Positions 16,296-24,936 of a stretch of 64,000 nucleotides of DNA are shown in pieces. The stretch's first letter is position 1, and every line of letters starts with the position of its first letter. The position numbers were made by a program, and so were the translations under genes. The notes below the pieces were generated by a model. It saw nothing but the letters and a program-made list of their open reading frames with translations. It had not been told where the DNA came from and did not search any database. The DNA comes from an uncultured Candidatus Saccharibacteria bacterium (GTDB lineage Bacteria; Patescibacteriota; Saccharimonadia; Saccharimonadales; Saccharimonadaceae), in assembly GCA_938042065.1 (NCBI GenBank), contig CALISG010000022.1:1-64000 (forward strand). The letters are read 5' to 3'.

Positions 16296-17431
16296 GAAAC
16301 ACCTCCTCCGCCGCTGTTTGGTACGGCAGCGATCCAGGTTTGTCCGCGATTTAGCGCGACTGGTTTGCCAGCGGCGTCAATGAGCTCGAGCGGGCTAAAA
16401 CGGTCATTCTTGCGCCAAGTGCATTCAGCGACCGTACCGTTCTGAAACACTGTTGCAGTACCAGTGCCAGTAGTAACGATGCTTTGCCGCCAGCCATCTT
16501 CCATGACAGTAGTCTCGTTGACATGCAGCGCGATGACGACGCTCGGCGCTAGCCTACCCTCTTCGCGGTCGTTGCTGGCCTGTCCGCCGATACTGCGTAG
16601 ATAGGTGTTGCTAGCCTTGTCATAATCATAGTGCGTATTATACCAACTGCTAGAGAAATTGATGTCGATATTGACGGCGTTTGGTTTGTTGCTGGTCTTG
16701 CCGTCAGTGCGGGTGAAACTGGTGAATTGCGATGATTTATAGCCTTTGCCAGCGTTGAGCGCGTCTAACTTCTCGAAGCTGGTATAGACATTATGCGGCG
16801 GCCGCCGATCATTAGCGCGCCAGTACGAACCACCGTTGAAAAACTGATCGATGTCGCGGTAGTTACCGCCACGAATCTCTTGCAGTGAAGCGTGGCTGCC
16901 ACCGACATGGGCGACGCTAGCCTGATATGGCGCTAGCCAATCGACGTAGTACATACGCAGGCTGCGGACTGGGCCGATGAGCTGTGGCTTGTGCTGCTGA
17001 AATAGCGTCAGAAAGCGTGTGATGCCTCCTTCGGCGATGGCTTCGTAGACGACTTCGGCCTGCTTGAGCCCGGAATGCGGCCGGGCATCAGGCGAATTTT
17101 CAATCATGATAGCAGTGACTGGCTTGGATAAATCAGCTTTAGAGGCAACTTCAATGCCATTGAGATGGGAATAGTATTTTTCTACTGGTTTTTTCTGAAC
17201 TGGTGTAATGTAGTTGTTGCTAGCTACTGGCGCGCGATATGTCAACACGAAAGCTACTGCCCCGCCGATAGCGATTAGAACTGCGCCGCAAATGCACATT
17301 GTTGCAATACGATGACGATTAATAAAATCGCGCAGTCGTTGCAGGCGCGACTGCTTTTTGTTAGTCGCGTAGTGCTGTGCTACGAGCGGGCTTGGTTGTC
17401 TGTTTCGTATGTGTATTTTTTGCTTTCGCAT
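16286..17431 (-). CDS. DUF3048 family membrane-anchored protein (YerB-like)
   Basis: A 381-residue protein with a cytoplasmic basic N terminus, one membrane segment (about 45-67) and an extracellular DUF3048 domain (about 95-381), recognised by ARPHSGLKQAEVVYEAIAEG, SLRMYYVDWLAPYQA and the later PPHNVYTS region. The family is known from Bacillus YerB; its function is not established. The start is ATG at 17431 with TATAAT 9 nt upstream; an earlier in-frame ATG at 17482 would lie before that box. It is the first gene of an operon with the kinase and receiver, so it may be linked to envelope sensing. Confidence 0.8.
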   Translation of the reverse strand: MRKQKIHIRNRQPSPLVAQHYATNKKQSRLQRLRDFINRHRIATMCICGAVLIAIGGAVAFVLTYRAPVASNNYITPVQKKPVEKYYSHLNGIEVASKADLSKPVTAIMIENSPDARPHSGLKQAEVVYEAIAEGGITRFLTLFQQHKPQLIGPVRSLRMYYVDWLAPYQASVAHVGGSHASLQEIRGGNYRDIDQFFNGGSYWRANDRRPPHNVYTSFEKLDALNAGKGYKSSQFTSFTRTDGKTSNKPNAVNIDINFSSSWYNTHYDYDKASNTYLRSIGGQASNDREEGRLAPSVVIALHVNETTVMEDGWRQSIVTTGTGTATVFQNGTVAECTWRKNDRFSPLELIDAAGKPVALNRGQTWIAAVPNSGGGGVSWQ

Positions 17432-17473
17432 CTTGGTAAAATTATAGCATAATTGGCATGAATTGGTTATGGT

Positions 17474-17501
17474 TTGAGACATACCAATTTTATAGTATGA
17501 T
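17474..17501 (+). promoter_or_regulatory. Candidate promoter for the 22-residue ORF and 384-residue gene
   Basis: TTGAGA (17474-17479) and TATGAT (17496-17501) are 16 nt apart; GAGGAGG follows just before the ATG at 17526. Confidence 0.45.
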
Positions 17502-17525
17502 TGATAAATAATTGAGGAGGGATTT

Positions 17526-17594
17526 ATGACAACGACCGGAAGACCAGTGTCTAAAAAGCATCCAAAGAGGCGCCGGAGTGTACTATGTCAATAA
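17526..17594 (+). CDS. 22-residue basic leader peptide
   Basis: A very short ORF with a strong GAGGAGGG ribosome site 5 nt before its ATG. The peptide is highly basic, with KKHPKRRR in the middle. Its last ten bases overlap the start of the 384-residue gene in another frame (ATGTCAATAA), so translation of the two may be coupled. A frameshift separating an original N terminus from the larger protein is an alternative. Confidence 0.4.
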   Translation: MTTTGRPVSKKHPKRRRSVLCQ

Positions 17595-18739
17595 GAGATG
17601 GAGTTCCTGCTGAAAAAGTTGATAATTTCTACCATGTACGAAATGAACTTAGCAAGCTAGCAACGACACAAGAGGGGCTGAATAATGCTGACCTTACGGG
17701 GGAACTAGGAAGTCTTGCGAACAGAGCGTATAAACTAACGCGTGAGCAAGAAGCGGCTAATGCCAAAATAGAACGCCAGAAATCTGGAGAAATATATGAC
17801 GAATTTGGCAATGCGGTCGTTGCTTTTTTGAAAGCTTATAAAGGCAGCCCTGTAATTTGGCAGGTAATCGATAGTTATATGGAACGTAACCCAGAAATTT
17901 TTGATCGGCGTTATAGAGCAGGATTCAACAGGTGGGTTGAACAGGCAGAGAATGATCCAAACATTGTTTATTATTGCGATCCTGACACGCAAGTTGAATC
18001 GTGGGCATGGTTGCCAGCTAGCGAAAACGACACGACTAGCGATGGAGTAGCAGGGTCTGCTATATCAGAAACGCCATCGGTCGATCCAGTTGGGGCCGCC
18101 GAAGAGGTGAAGCTAGAATCGCCCAAAAAGTCGGAAAAGTCTGTTTCATTACCGCGCAGACCAGTGGCTAACGGCAGCCCATCGCACGGTGACGTTTCAA
18201 ACCGCATTACCGTGTCTACGGATGTGCCAACTTCGGCTGTTCAGCGCGAACAACCTCCTCACTTAGAAAAAGAAGCGGCATTGCTAGAAAATTTACGATC
18301 TGTCGAACGGCCTCATGAAGTGGTAACAACAAAGTTAACAAAGTGGGGTTTGCAAATCACTGAATACCCGGATGGTACGGCTAAGTTTTCAATCGAGTCA
18401 GATGAGTCAGGTTCGGATAACTGTAGCGAGCAAGCTTTATATCCGTTGGTGGTTGGGATTTTGGGGCAAAGTAAAGATCCGATGACAATTGAAAGTTTAT
18501 GCAAAGCATTTGCTGAGAAAATGGAACTAGAATACGATTCGCTCCCCGTCGGAAACGACAAGAGGCAAGCTATTTGGTGGTCAGTTAATAAAGCTATTAG
18601 AAGCCTAAAGCTTATGCTTGAGCGGTACTGTCTGTACAATGTTTTTCAGGAGGACGTAACTCAAGATACTAGTGACCATAAGATAAATAGAAGAACATTG
18701 ACACCTACCTATCAACTTCATGAGTTGTGTAAAGAATAA
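17585..18739 (+). CDS. Hypothetical protein, 384 residues
   Basis: I do not recognise this protein. Residues 1-135 are helical and charged, with a WVEQAENDPNIVYYCDPD stretch; 140-250 is a low-complexity Ser/Pro/Glu linker; residues 255-384 form a second compact region beginning with THE RPHEVVTTKLTKWGLQITEY strand pattern and ending in a Cys/Tyr-rich helix. No signal peptide or membrane segment is visible, so it is probably cytoplasmic. A CGGAG lies before the ATG. It stands alone between the divergent DUF3048 operon and the convergent gltX gene. Confidence 0.6.
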   Translation: MSIRDGVPAEKVDNFYHVRNELSKLATTQEGLNNADLTGELGSLANRAYKLTREQEAANAKIERQKSGEIYDEFGNAVVAFLKAYKGSPVIWQVIDSYMERNPEIFDRRYRAGFNRWVEQAENDPNIVYYCDPDTQVESWAWLPASENDTTSDGVAGSAISETPSVDPVGAAEEVKLESPKKSEKSVSLPRRPVANGSPSHGDVSNRITVSTDVPTSAVQREQPPHLEKEAALLENLRSVERPHEVVTTKLTKWGLQITEYPDGTAKFSIESDESGSDNCSEQALYPLVVGILGQSKDPMTIESLCKAFAEKMELEYDSLPVGNDKRQAIWWSVNKAIRSLKLMLERYCLYNVFQEDVTQDTSDHKINRRTLTPTYQLHELCKE

Positions 18740-18766
18740 AATTTTGTTGTTGCCTACCTGTAACTA

Positions 18767-20239
18767 TTATTTTATATCTAGATAATTACGTAGGCGCGCC
18801 AGCGTGTGTTCGCGATCAATCAACGCCAGCGTGTCGTTCAGCTGCGGGCTGAATGGTGCCCAGGTGACGGCGATGCGGATCAGGCTGAAGAGGATGCCTG
18901 GTTTTTGGCCGGTTGTTTCCAGTAGCTTATTTAGGCAGTTTTGGATTGATTCTGGCGTCCAGTCGGTGAGTTTGGCGAGCTCGTGGCGTGCGGTCTCTAG
19001 CAATTTGCGGCGCTCGTTCTCGGACAATTTCTTTAGCTGTTTATTGCCGTCAATAAGTTCCAGGTTAATTTCAGGCTCCGCGAAAAAGTAGCCAAATCCG
19101 CGTAAATCTTCAAACATTTTCAGGCGGTCTTGCGCTAAAGCCAGCACTTTCATGCGGTATTCCTTAGTTATGTTTGGAGCGTAGGCAGATTCTGGCCAGA
19201 AACCAGTCTGTCCTTCATCTTTTTGCGGGTTATCGTCCTGTGGCGACACGTACTCGTAAAGCTTATCGACGGGAACATTGCGTATATGAGCGCCATTAAG
19301 CCACAACAAGCGTTTTTCATCAAACCGCGCGCCTGATTTTTGGACGCGTTTCAGGCTGAATTTTTTAATCAATTCGTCTCTGGTGAAAACTTCTTGCTCG
19401 GTGCCGTCATTCCATCCCAGGCTAGCGAGGAAATTGAGCATGGCGTCTGGCAGATAGCCCTCTTCTCTGTAGGCTAGGATGTCTTTGGCGCCGTCGCGTT
19501 TGGACAATTTCTTATTGCCCTGCTCGTTCATGATCGGCGGTACTGAGGCGAATATCGGCCAAGGTATATCCAGCGCATCGTAGAGATTAAGGTATTTGGG
19601 CGTGCTGGCAAGGAACTCTTGCCCGCGGATAACATGGGTGATTTCCATTTCGGCGTCATCGACAATGTGCGCAAAGTTGTATGTCGGAAAGCCGTCGGAT
19701 TTGACTAATATAAAATCGTCAATTACCTCTGGGCCGGCGTGCATTTCGCCCATGACTTCGTCGTGCCAGGTGTAAGCTTTCGGTTCTGAGCGAAAGCGCA
19801 GCGGCTGGCTGCCATCCCAGGTCGGCGGGTTTTCTGGGCGGTAATCACGGTACAAAAAGGGCTTTTTATGGGCTTTGGCTTCTTCGCGAAAAGCGTCTAA
19901 CTGCTCCGGCGTATACGGATCGGCATAAGCGCGGCCAGCGTCAATGAGTTTTTGTGCATATTTACGGTAAATGTCAAGTCGTTCTGACTGCTTGTACGGT
20001 CCAAATTCACCGCCAAAATCGTCTGGGCCTTCGTCTGGTGTAAGGTTGAGCCACCTCAGGCATTCATAAATATGCTCTACGCTGCCAGATACTTCCCTTT
20101 TTTGATCGGTATCTTCTATGCGCAGGATGAATTTTCCATTTGATTGCCGGGCGATGAGCCAAGCAAACAGCGCGGTACGCATACCGCCGACGTGCATATA
20201 GCCAGTTGGGCTAGGCGCGAAACGAGTGCGCGTGGTCAT
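18767..20239 (-). CDS. gltX: Glutamyl-tRNA synthetase
   Basis: A 490-residue class I synthetase that charges tRNA-Glu and, in many bacteria lacking GlnRS, tRNA-Gln as well. The HIGH-type motif PSPTGYMHVGG is at 9-19 and the KMSKS-type motif KLSKR at 244-248; the Rossmann insertion and C-terminal helical anticodon domain follow. Length is normal. Its ATG overlaps the TGA of the 82-residue coiled-coil gene (20236-20239), so the two are translationally coupled. Confidence 0.97.
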   Translation of the reverse strand: MTTRTRFAPSPTGYMHVGGMRTALFAWLIARQSNGKFILRIEDTDQKREVSGSVEHIYECLRWLNLTPDEGPDDFGGEFGPYKQSERLDIYRKYAQKLIDAGRAYADPYTPEQLDAFREEAKAHKKPFLYRDYRPENPPTWDGSQPLRFRSEPKAYTWHDEVMGEMHAGPEVIDDFILVKSDGFPTYNFAHIVDDAEMEITHVIRGQEFLASTPKYLNLYDALDIPWPIFASVPPIMNEQGNKKLSKRDGAKDILAYREEGYLPDAMLNFLASLGWNDGTEQEVFTRDELIKKFSLKRVQKSGARFDEKRLLWLNGAHIRNVPVDKLYEYVSPQDDNPQKDEGQTGFWPESAYAPNITKEYRMKVLALAQDRLKMFEDLRGFGYFFAEPEINLELIDGNKQLKKLSENERRKLLETARHELAKLTDWTPESIQNCLNKLLETTGQKPGILFSLIRIAVTWAPFSPQLNDTLALIDREHTLARLRNYLDIK

Positions 20240-20484
20240 GAAGCGCTCTCTTCTAATTTGGTGACGCGCCGGTCAAGTAATTCTAGCTCGTGCCGAGTAG
20301 TTTTGTCATTATCAACAATAGCTCGTTTGATTGTTTTGACGTCGGTCTTGAGGCTATCGAACTCCTCGCGTAAATTATTGAATTCCTCGCGTGTTGGTTG
20401 GTTTGATACAATCTCTAATACCGCGCGCATCTGCGAACGGATTTCTTCAAGAATGACGTTGGTGTAATTTTTGTCGTCGCCCAT
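20236..20484 (-). CDS. Small coiled-coil protein
   Basis: An 82-residue protein predicted to be almost wholly coiled coil; heptads are clear in REEFNNLREEFDSLKTDVK and the following helix to residue 78. Function unknown. TATAAT lies exactly 6 nt before the ATG, predicting a leaderless mRNA, and gltX follows with a 4-nt overlap. A small coiled coil coupled to a synthetase might bind it or simply provide its translational entry point. Confidence 0.65.
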   Translation of the reverse strand: MGDDKNYTNVILEEIRSQMRAVLEIVSNQPTREEFNNLREEFDSLKTDVKTIKRAIVDNDKTTRHELELLDRRVTKLEESAS

Positions 20485-20498
20485 GGCCTAATTATAGC

Positions 20499-20518
20499 AA
20501 AAAGCACCCGGCAGGTGC
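20499..20518 (-). terminator. Intrinsic terminator of the DUF4367-like gene
   Basis: On the minus strand GCACC and GGTGC form a stem around TGCCG, followed by five T. It ends the 20591-21646 transcript just before the promoter of the coiled-coil/gltX operon. Confidence 0.7.
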
Positions 20519-20590
20519 AAAAGTTAAGAGTTATCTCCATATCGCCAAAAACAAGGACTATCCTTATATTATACCACAAATATGTATAAA

Positions 20591-21646
20591 TTACAAACTG
20601 GCGGCTATCTTTTGGATTTGTTCTGGTGCTAGCTCGGCGTTGCCATCGACAGTGTAAAGAATACCAGCATTAACCCAAGCGGCATGAGTACCATATGAAT
20701 AGATGGTTAGGCCATTGGCGGCGGTCGTGGTGTACTTATCATGAGATTTCGGCTTGATGTAATTTTCGAGCACGGCCGATGAATCCCATTCGGAGCGAGT
20801 TTGCGCTAAGGTGAAATTCTCGTTGCTGCCGTTAGCGGCAAACTTCATGATTACGCTGCCCTGCTGGTAAGCAACTGGACCGTTGAGGCTATAGCCAGAC
20901 GGCTGGTAATTCGGATAAGAAGCGTTAATACCAGCCTGCGAGGCGGCTATACGTGTGCTCAAAGCGGGCATATTGATATACGTGAAGTAGGCGCCTAGCA
21001 GCAGGACAGCCATAGCTGTGCTGCCGATACTAACTAAGCGGCGCCAAAGCGAAAAGTTTTTTGTCGGCTTGACTTCTTTGCGCTGTTGGCGCGTCAACAT
21101 CTTGTCGGTAGCTTCCTGAATGGCTTGCTGCTTGATGACTTGCGATGGCAAGACGCTGCGCGTTTGCTGTTGCTTAATGATTGCTTGCCGCTGGCGAGCA
21201 GTCTGCTCAAGCTGATTGGCGGTAGGCGCTATGTCTGGTGTTTCTGGGGTGGCTGGACGCTTGACGGGCGGCTTGGTAGCAGTTGTAACTTTGGCAAAAT
21301 GCGCAATGTTAGACGATCGGCGGATGTCTTGGACGCGGCGAGTTCTCTTGCTGCGGCGAATAATTTGCGGCGGCGTACTGCGCTCGGCCGCTAAGCGCTG
21401 CGAACTGCGAGAGGCGGAATTTTCTTTAATACCCGCTGGGGTGGTTGCTCGCACTGGCGCTACTGAATCAATGGTGCGCGGTTGTTTCTTGATATATTTG
21501 CGCTGCAAGGTGTGGGATTTTTGGGTGCCGCTATGAAAATTGCTAGCCGTGGCTGCCGGCGTGCGTGCCGATCGCTGGGCGTCGAGAATATTGCCAGTTT
21601 CGGCGTCGTAGACATTACCCTTGATGGTTATGTTGTTGTTTGTCAT
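20591..21646 (-). CDS. Membrane protein with long basic N terminus and DUF4367-like tail
   Basis: A 351-residue protein. Residues 1-195 are a disordered, Arg/Thr/Pro-rich cytoplasmic region; one membrane segment lies at about 207-230; the outer domain (about 235-351) ends in TIYSYGTHAAWVNAGILYTVDGN, resembling DUF4367, a domain found on surface-exposed anti-sigma and lipoprotein-like proteins. The substrate or partner is unknown. The long basic tail could bind nucleic acid or a regulator. It is monocistronic and closed by a terminator at 20499-20518. Confidence 0.6.
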   Translation of the reverse strand: MTNNNITIKGNVYDAETGNILDAQRSARTPAATASNFHSGTQKSHTLQRKYIKKQPRTIDSVAPVRATTPAGIKENSASRSSQRLAAERSTPPQIIRRSKRTRRVQDIRRSSNIAHFAKVTTATKPPVKRPATPETPDIAPTANQLEQTARQRQAIIKQQQTRSVLPSQVIKQQAIQEATDKMLTRQQRKEVKPTKNFSLWRRLVSIGSTAMAVLLLGAYFTYINMPALSTRIAASQAGINASYPNYQPSGYSLNGPVAYQQGSVIMKFAANGSNENFTLAQTRSEWDSSAVLENYIKPKSHDKYTTTAANGLTIYSYGTHAAWVNAGILYTVDGNAELAPEQIQKIAASL

Positions 21647-21740
21647 TTCCCTTACCTATGTTTGCGATACTACTCGTGCTTAACTATTATCATAGCCTAA
21701 TTTGCTATTACACGCAATAGCAAGTGGTATAATACGTACT

Positions 21741-23192
21741 ATGAATCAGCAAAAAAATCGGCGCAAGCAGCGTATTAAATTAACCTTTACTTATGCTGTG
21801 ATGACCCTGGCAGTTCTAGCATTGGCAGTGGTTTGTTTGATGCTAGTACAAGGCTATCGTTTAGACTTTGATCGAGGTACGGTTAGACAAGGTGGCATGA
21901 TGCAATTTGATTCGCGGCCTGATGGCGCAACGATTCAGATAGATGCCGCCACTCTTGCCAACCGGACGGCGACGCGTATTGTAGCGACTGCCGGGCAGCA
22001 CACGGTAACAGTATCAAAAGACGGCTTTGTGCCTTGGCAAAAACAAGTTAACGTCAAGGCCGGCTCAATCCTTTGGTTAAATTACGTCAAGCTAGTACCG
22101 ACGAGCATTGAGGCCAAAGACGCGATGGAACTCGCTAGCCTCGACAGCGCAGCGGCAGCGCCTGATAAATCGCGCTTTGCGGTTATCCAAAACAAGCAGC
22201 AGCCAGCGGTTGATTTTCTCAAAGTTGATAACGACCGGATCGAACATAAACAGCGTGTTATATCTGCTGATAGTTACACGGCCGACGGCGCTAATCACAG
22301 TTTTGCAATTGAATCGTGGAGCAAGGATAGCAAGCGGGTGTTAATCAGCCATTCTTTTGATGATTCAAAAGAATATCTTATCGTTGACCTCGATGGCAAG
22401 GCGCAGAATATCACCCGCGATATCGGCGTGCAAATCAGCAAATTAGCTTTCGATAAAAGCGACTCGCAGAATGTGTATGTGTTAACGGCCGATAGCGATG
22501 TTCGCCGGATTAGACTGTCGGATAAAACGTTGTCGGGTCCGCTAATTAGCGATGCTAGTGATTTTTATGTTTCTAGAAACGGTTGGATTAGCTATACTAC
22601 CAAGCCGAATAATAGCGGCGAGCGGACGATTGGCTATTTGTCGAAAGGCGCTTCGAAACCGCGGGCCTTGCAAACTTTCAAGGATATGGCTGGGCGCAGT
22701 CTTAATCTAGCGATTGAGGAGTATTATTATGATAATTTTGCGCTCATTACTCACGGCAAAATGGTTGCTGTCAAGAAGGTAAAGTTGCCAGCAAGCGATT
22801 CGACAGACGAACTGCAGCAAGAGTTGCTAGCGACGCTGCCGTTAGCAACTGACGTTTCGTATGCGGGCTTCTCGCCTAACGAACATCTGTATGTTTATGC
22901 GCAGGCTGGGGCTAGCTTGGTGACTTATAATTTAGAGCTGCGGTCGATTGCTAACGTTTCGATGAAGACTACCGCTACGAGTGAAATCGCTTGGCTGGAT
23001 AATTCGCATATTATGCGAGTGGCAGGTGGTACCTTTGAATTCGGCGACTATGACGGTACTAATATGCATACCATGGCGACCGATGCAGTTGGCTCGGCAG
23101 CAATGCAATCGTCGAATAACCGTTTCTTGTATTATTTCCGCAAGCATAGCTCTGGTAAAATCACTGCTTCCTATATCAAAATGTACGACTAA
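21741..23192 (+). CDS. PEGA-domain membrane-anchored protein
   Basis: A 483-residue protein: a basic N terminus, one membrane segment (about 13-35), a PEGA domain (about 55-105, with FDSRPDGATIQID and KDGFVPWQKQ) and a C-terminal region of repeated strand motifs (WSKDSKRVLIS, GFSPNEHLYVYAQAG) that resembles a beta-propeller. It is probably displayed on the outer face of the membrane. TATAAT ends 7 nt before the ATG, so the mRNA is probably leaderless; an upstream in-frame ATG at 21702 lies before that box. Function unknown; proximity to the sortase suggests an envelope role. Confidence 0.72.
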   Translation: MNQQKNRRKQRIKLTFTYAVMTLAVLALAVVCLMLVQGYRLDFDRGTVRQGGMMQFDSRPDGATIQIDAATLANRTATRIVATAGQHTVTVSKDGFVPWQKQVNVKAGSILWLNYVKLVPTSIEAKDAMELASLDSAAAAPDKSRFAVIQNKQQPAVDFLKVDNDRIEHKQRVISADSYTADGANHSFAIESWSKDSKRVLISHSFDDSKEYLIVDLDGKAQNITRDIGVQISKLAFDKSDSQNVYVLTADSDVRRIRLSDKTLSGPLISDASDFYVSRNGWISYTTKPNNSGERTIGYLSKGASKPRALQTFKDMAGRSLNLAIEEYYYDNFALITHGKMVAVKKVKLPASDSTDELQQELLATLPLATDVSYAGFSPNEHLYVYAQAGASLVTYNLELRSIANVSMKTTATSEIAWLDNSHIMRVAGGTFEFGDYDGTNMHTMATDAVGSAAMQSSNNRFLYYFRKHSSGKITASYIKMYD

Positions 23193-23271
23193 GTTCAATA
23201 ATTGGCAGCAAGATTTTGCCCGCCGGTTGCTGTTGCTTGTTGAGCGCCGGGAGAAGTTTTGCCGTGAGCGG

Positions 23272-24606
23272 CTAATTACCGATACCAAAGATCCGCTGCA
23301 AGAATGTCGGCGAGTTGGCTGGCATTTTCTTGGTCGAGGCAGCGGTATTGCTGTTTTGCTCGGCGGTTTTGGCTTCATTCGGATTCGGGCTGATTTGCTC
23401 GCCGAAAACTAGCAGGCGGTTTTGTGCTGTGCCTAGCGGCGTACAAGTGATTAGCGTAATGTAAGGCTTGTCGTTGCCGATTTGCAGCGACGCAACGTCG
23501 GTCGGCTTAACTACCTTGGTGCCGGTAATTTTGTAAGTATAACGCGTGCCGTTGTAATTAGCGTAAACCACATCGCCAGCGGCCATCTTCTCTAGCCGAG
23601 CAAAAATAAATTTATAATCGCCGCTGTCAGTCCAGTCGTTAGAGGAATGACCAGAAACGACGAAATTACCCTTTTCGCCAGGCTTAGCGTTGGCACCTTG
23701 GATATTGAACCAAACGATGCCTTTATCCATGGCCTTATTTAGTGAGTTGGTGTCGGCGGCATTAGCATCCCAGACAATTGGCACATCGACGGCAATTTTC
23801 GGGATAAGCAGCCGCGACTCGTTGGTGGCGACTTTGGTGGTATTTGGCGAGACGATAATTGATTCGGGGTCAGCGGCGCCTGGCGAGACATACGCCTCGA
23901 CGTAGGCGAACAAAACGCGATTATACTGCAAAAATAGAAAAACAATCATCACCGCGCAAGCTGCCACGATTGGCATGAAATGGCGGCTGCCGCGGACTTT
24001 CTTGGCCTTGTCGTTGATTTTGCGGCGAATGGAACTGCGCAGATCGTTGACGGCCTCCTCTTGCGATACGGTGCCGTTGTTTGGCGTTGAGTTTTGGTTT
24101 TTTTGCGCTTGCTGAGCAGCTTGCTTTTTGAGCGACTTGCGAGTGGCGTCAATCTGCGAGACATAGTAGCGCTCGTAATACTGCTGATAATATGTTTGCC
24201 AGGCGGTGTGGTATTTTTGCCAAGAAGCATCGTGCGTAGCAGGCGTGGAGCTCTGGCTCATGGTTCGGGTATATGGGTTTTTATCTGAATCAATGGCGCC
24301 AGGGCCGGCCGTAACGCTGTTAGACTGCGCACTATCAGCGATGGTGCCAGATGGCTGCGGGTAGGCGTTTGTTTGCGGCGAGTGCGAGTTCTTTTGGGGC
24401 TCCTCGGCTTTTTCGGGCTTTTTTGCGCTAGAATTTGGCTGCTGGCCAGCTGCAGCAGTAGCATGCGGATCATTTTGAATAATCGAACTGATCTGTTGGC
24501 GGACAATATCAGCCGCTGCCGACCGGTGCTGGTCGGTTAGCGCGCTGTGATGAGGCGCTCCGTCTCTGGGTGGAACGGTTAGTGATGAACGATCGTCTGG
24601 CTTCAT
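23272..24606 (-). CDS. Sortase with long disordered N terminus
   Basis: A 444-residue transpeptidase. The C-terminal sortase domain (about 260-405) has catalytic His320 (VVSGHSS), Cys388 (TLITCTP) and Arg397 (NRLLVFGE); the TLxTC pattern is nearest to classes C and E. A membrane segment lies at about 209-229, and the first 200 residues are Gln/Pro/Ser-rich and presumably cytoplasmic, much longer than in typical sortases. It should cleave LPxTG signals and attach proteins to the cell wall or to one another. The LPKTG protein at 24937 is the only substrate seen here and lies just beyond tRNA-Leu, divergent. Confidence 0.9.
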   Translation of the reverse strand: MKPDDRSSLTVPPRDGAPHHSALTDQHRSAAADIVRQQISSIIQNDPHATAAAGQQPNSSAKKPEKAEEPQKNSHSPQTNAYPQPSGTIADSAQSNSVTAGPGAIDSDKNPYTRTMSQSSTPATHDASWQKYHTAWQTYYQQYYERYYVSQIDATRKSLKKQAAQQAQKNQNSTPNNGTVSQEEAVNDLRSSIRRKINDKAKKVRGSRHFMPIVAACAVMIVFLFLQYNRVLFAYVEAYVSPGAADPESIIVSPNTTKVATNESRLLIPKIAVDVPIVWDANAADTNSLNKAMDKGIVWFNIQGANAKPGEKGNFVVSGHSSNDWTDSGDYKFIFARLEKMAAGDVVYANYNGTRYTYKITGTKVVKPTDVASLQIGNDKPYITLITCTPLGTAQNRLLVFGEQISPNPNEAKTAEQNSNTAASTKKMPANSPTFLQRIFGIGN

Positions 24607-24687
24607 ACTTTCTATGCTAATTATAGCGTAATTAGCGGTTATTTACTAGTTAGCGCTGGTCTGTTACAATGAAAATGTACCTTTTCT

Positions 24688-24774
24688 GCCGCGGTGATGG
24701 AATTGGTAGACATGAGAGACTCAAAATCTCTTGAGCATTAGCTCGTGCCGGTTCAAGTCCGGCCCGCGGTACCA
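24688..24774 (+). tRNA. tRNA-Leu (CAA)
   Basis: An 87-nt class II tRNA with a long variable arm, anticodon loop CTCAAAA (anticodon CAA), T-loop GGTTCAAGTCC and encoded CCA. TACAAT lies upstream at about 24665. Confidence 0.95.
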
Positions 24775-24780
24775 TAAGAT

Positions 24781-24804
24781 AGACGTATGTGGGCGTCTTT
24801 TTTT
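24781..24804 (+). terminator. Intrinsic terminator after tRNA-Leu
   Basis: AGACG and CGTCT form a 5-bp stem with an 8-nt loop, followed by a run of seven T. Confidence 0.7.
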
Positions 24805-24866
24805 GATGCTCTTACCCCTGTTATGGTGGCGGCGTAAAGCATAAGTAACAATATTATGCAAAAGTG

Positions 24867-24895
24867 TTGACATAATTAAAAGTTTATGCTACAAT
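24867..24895 (+). promoter_or_regulatory. Strong promoter of the surface protein
   Basis: A perfect TTGACA (24867-24872), a 17-nt spacer and TACAAT (24890-24895) preceded by TGC, an extended -10. This is the best promoter in the window and suggests an abundant product. Confidence 0.85.
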
Positions 24896-24936
24896 GGCAT
24901 CATAAGCGTGGGATAATGCACGCAGGGAGGAAATCA

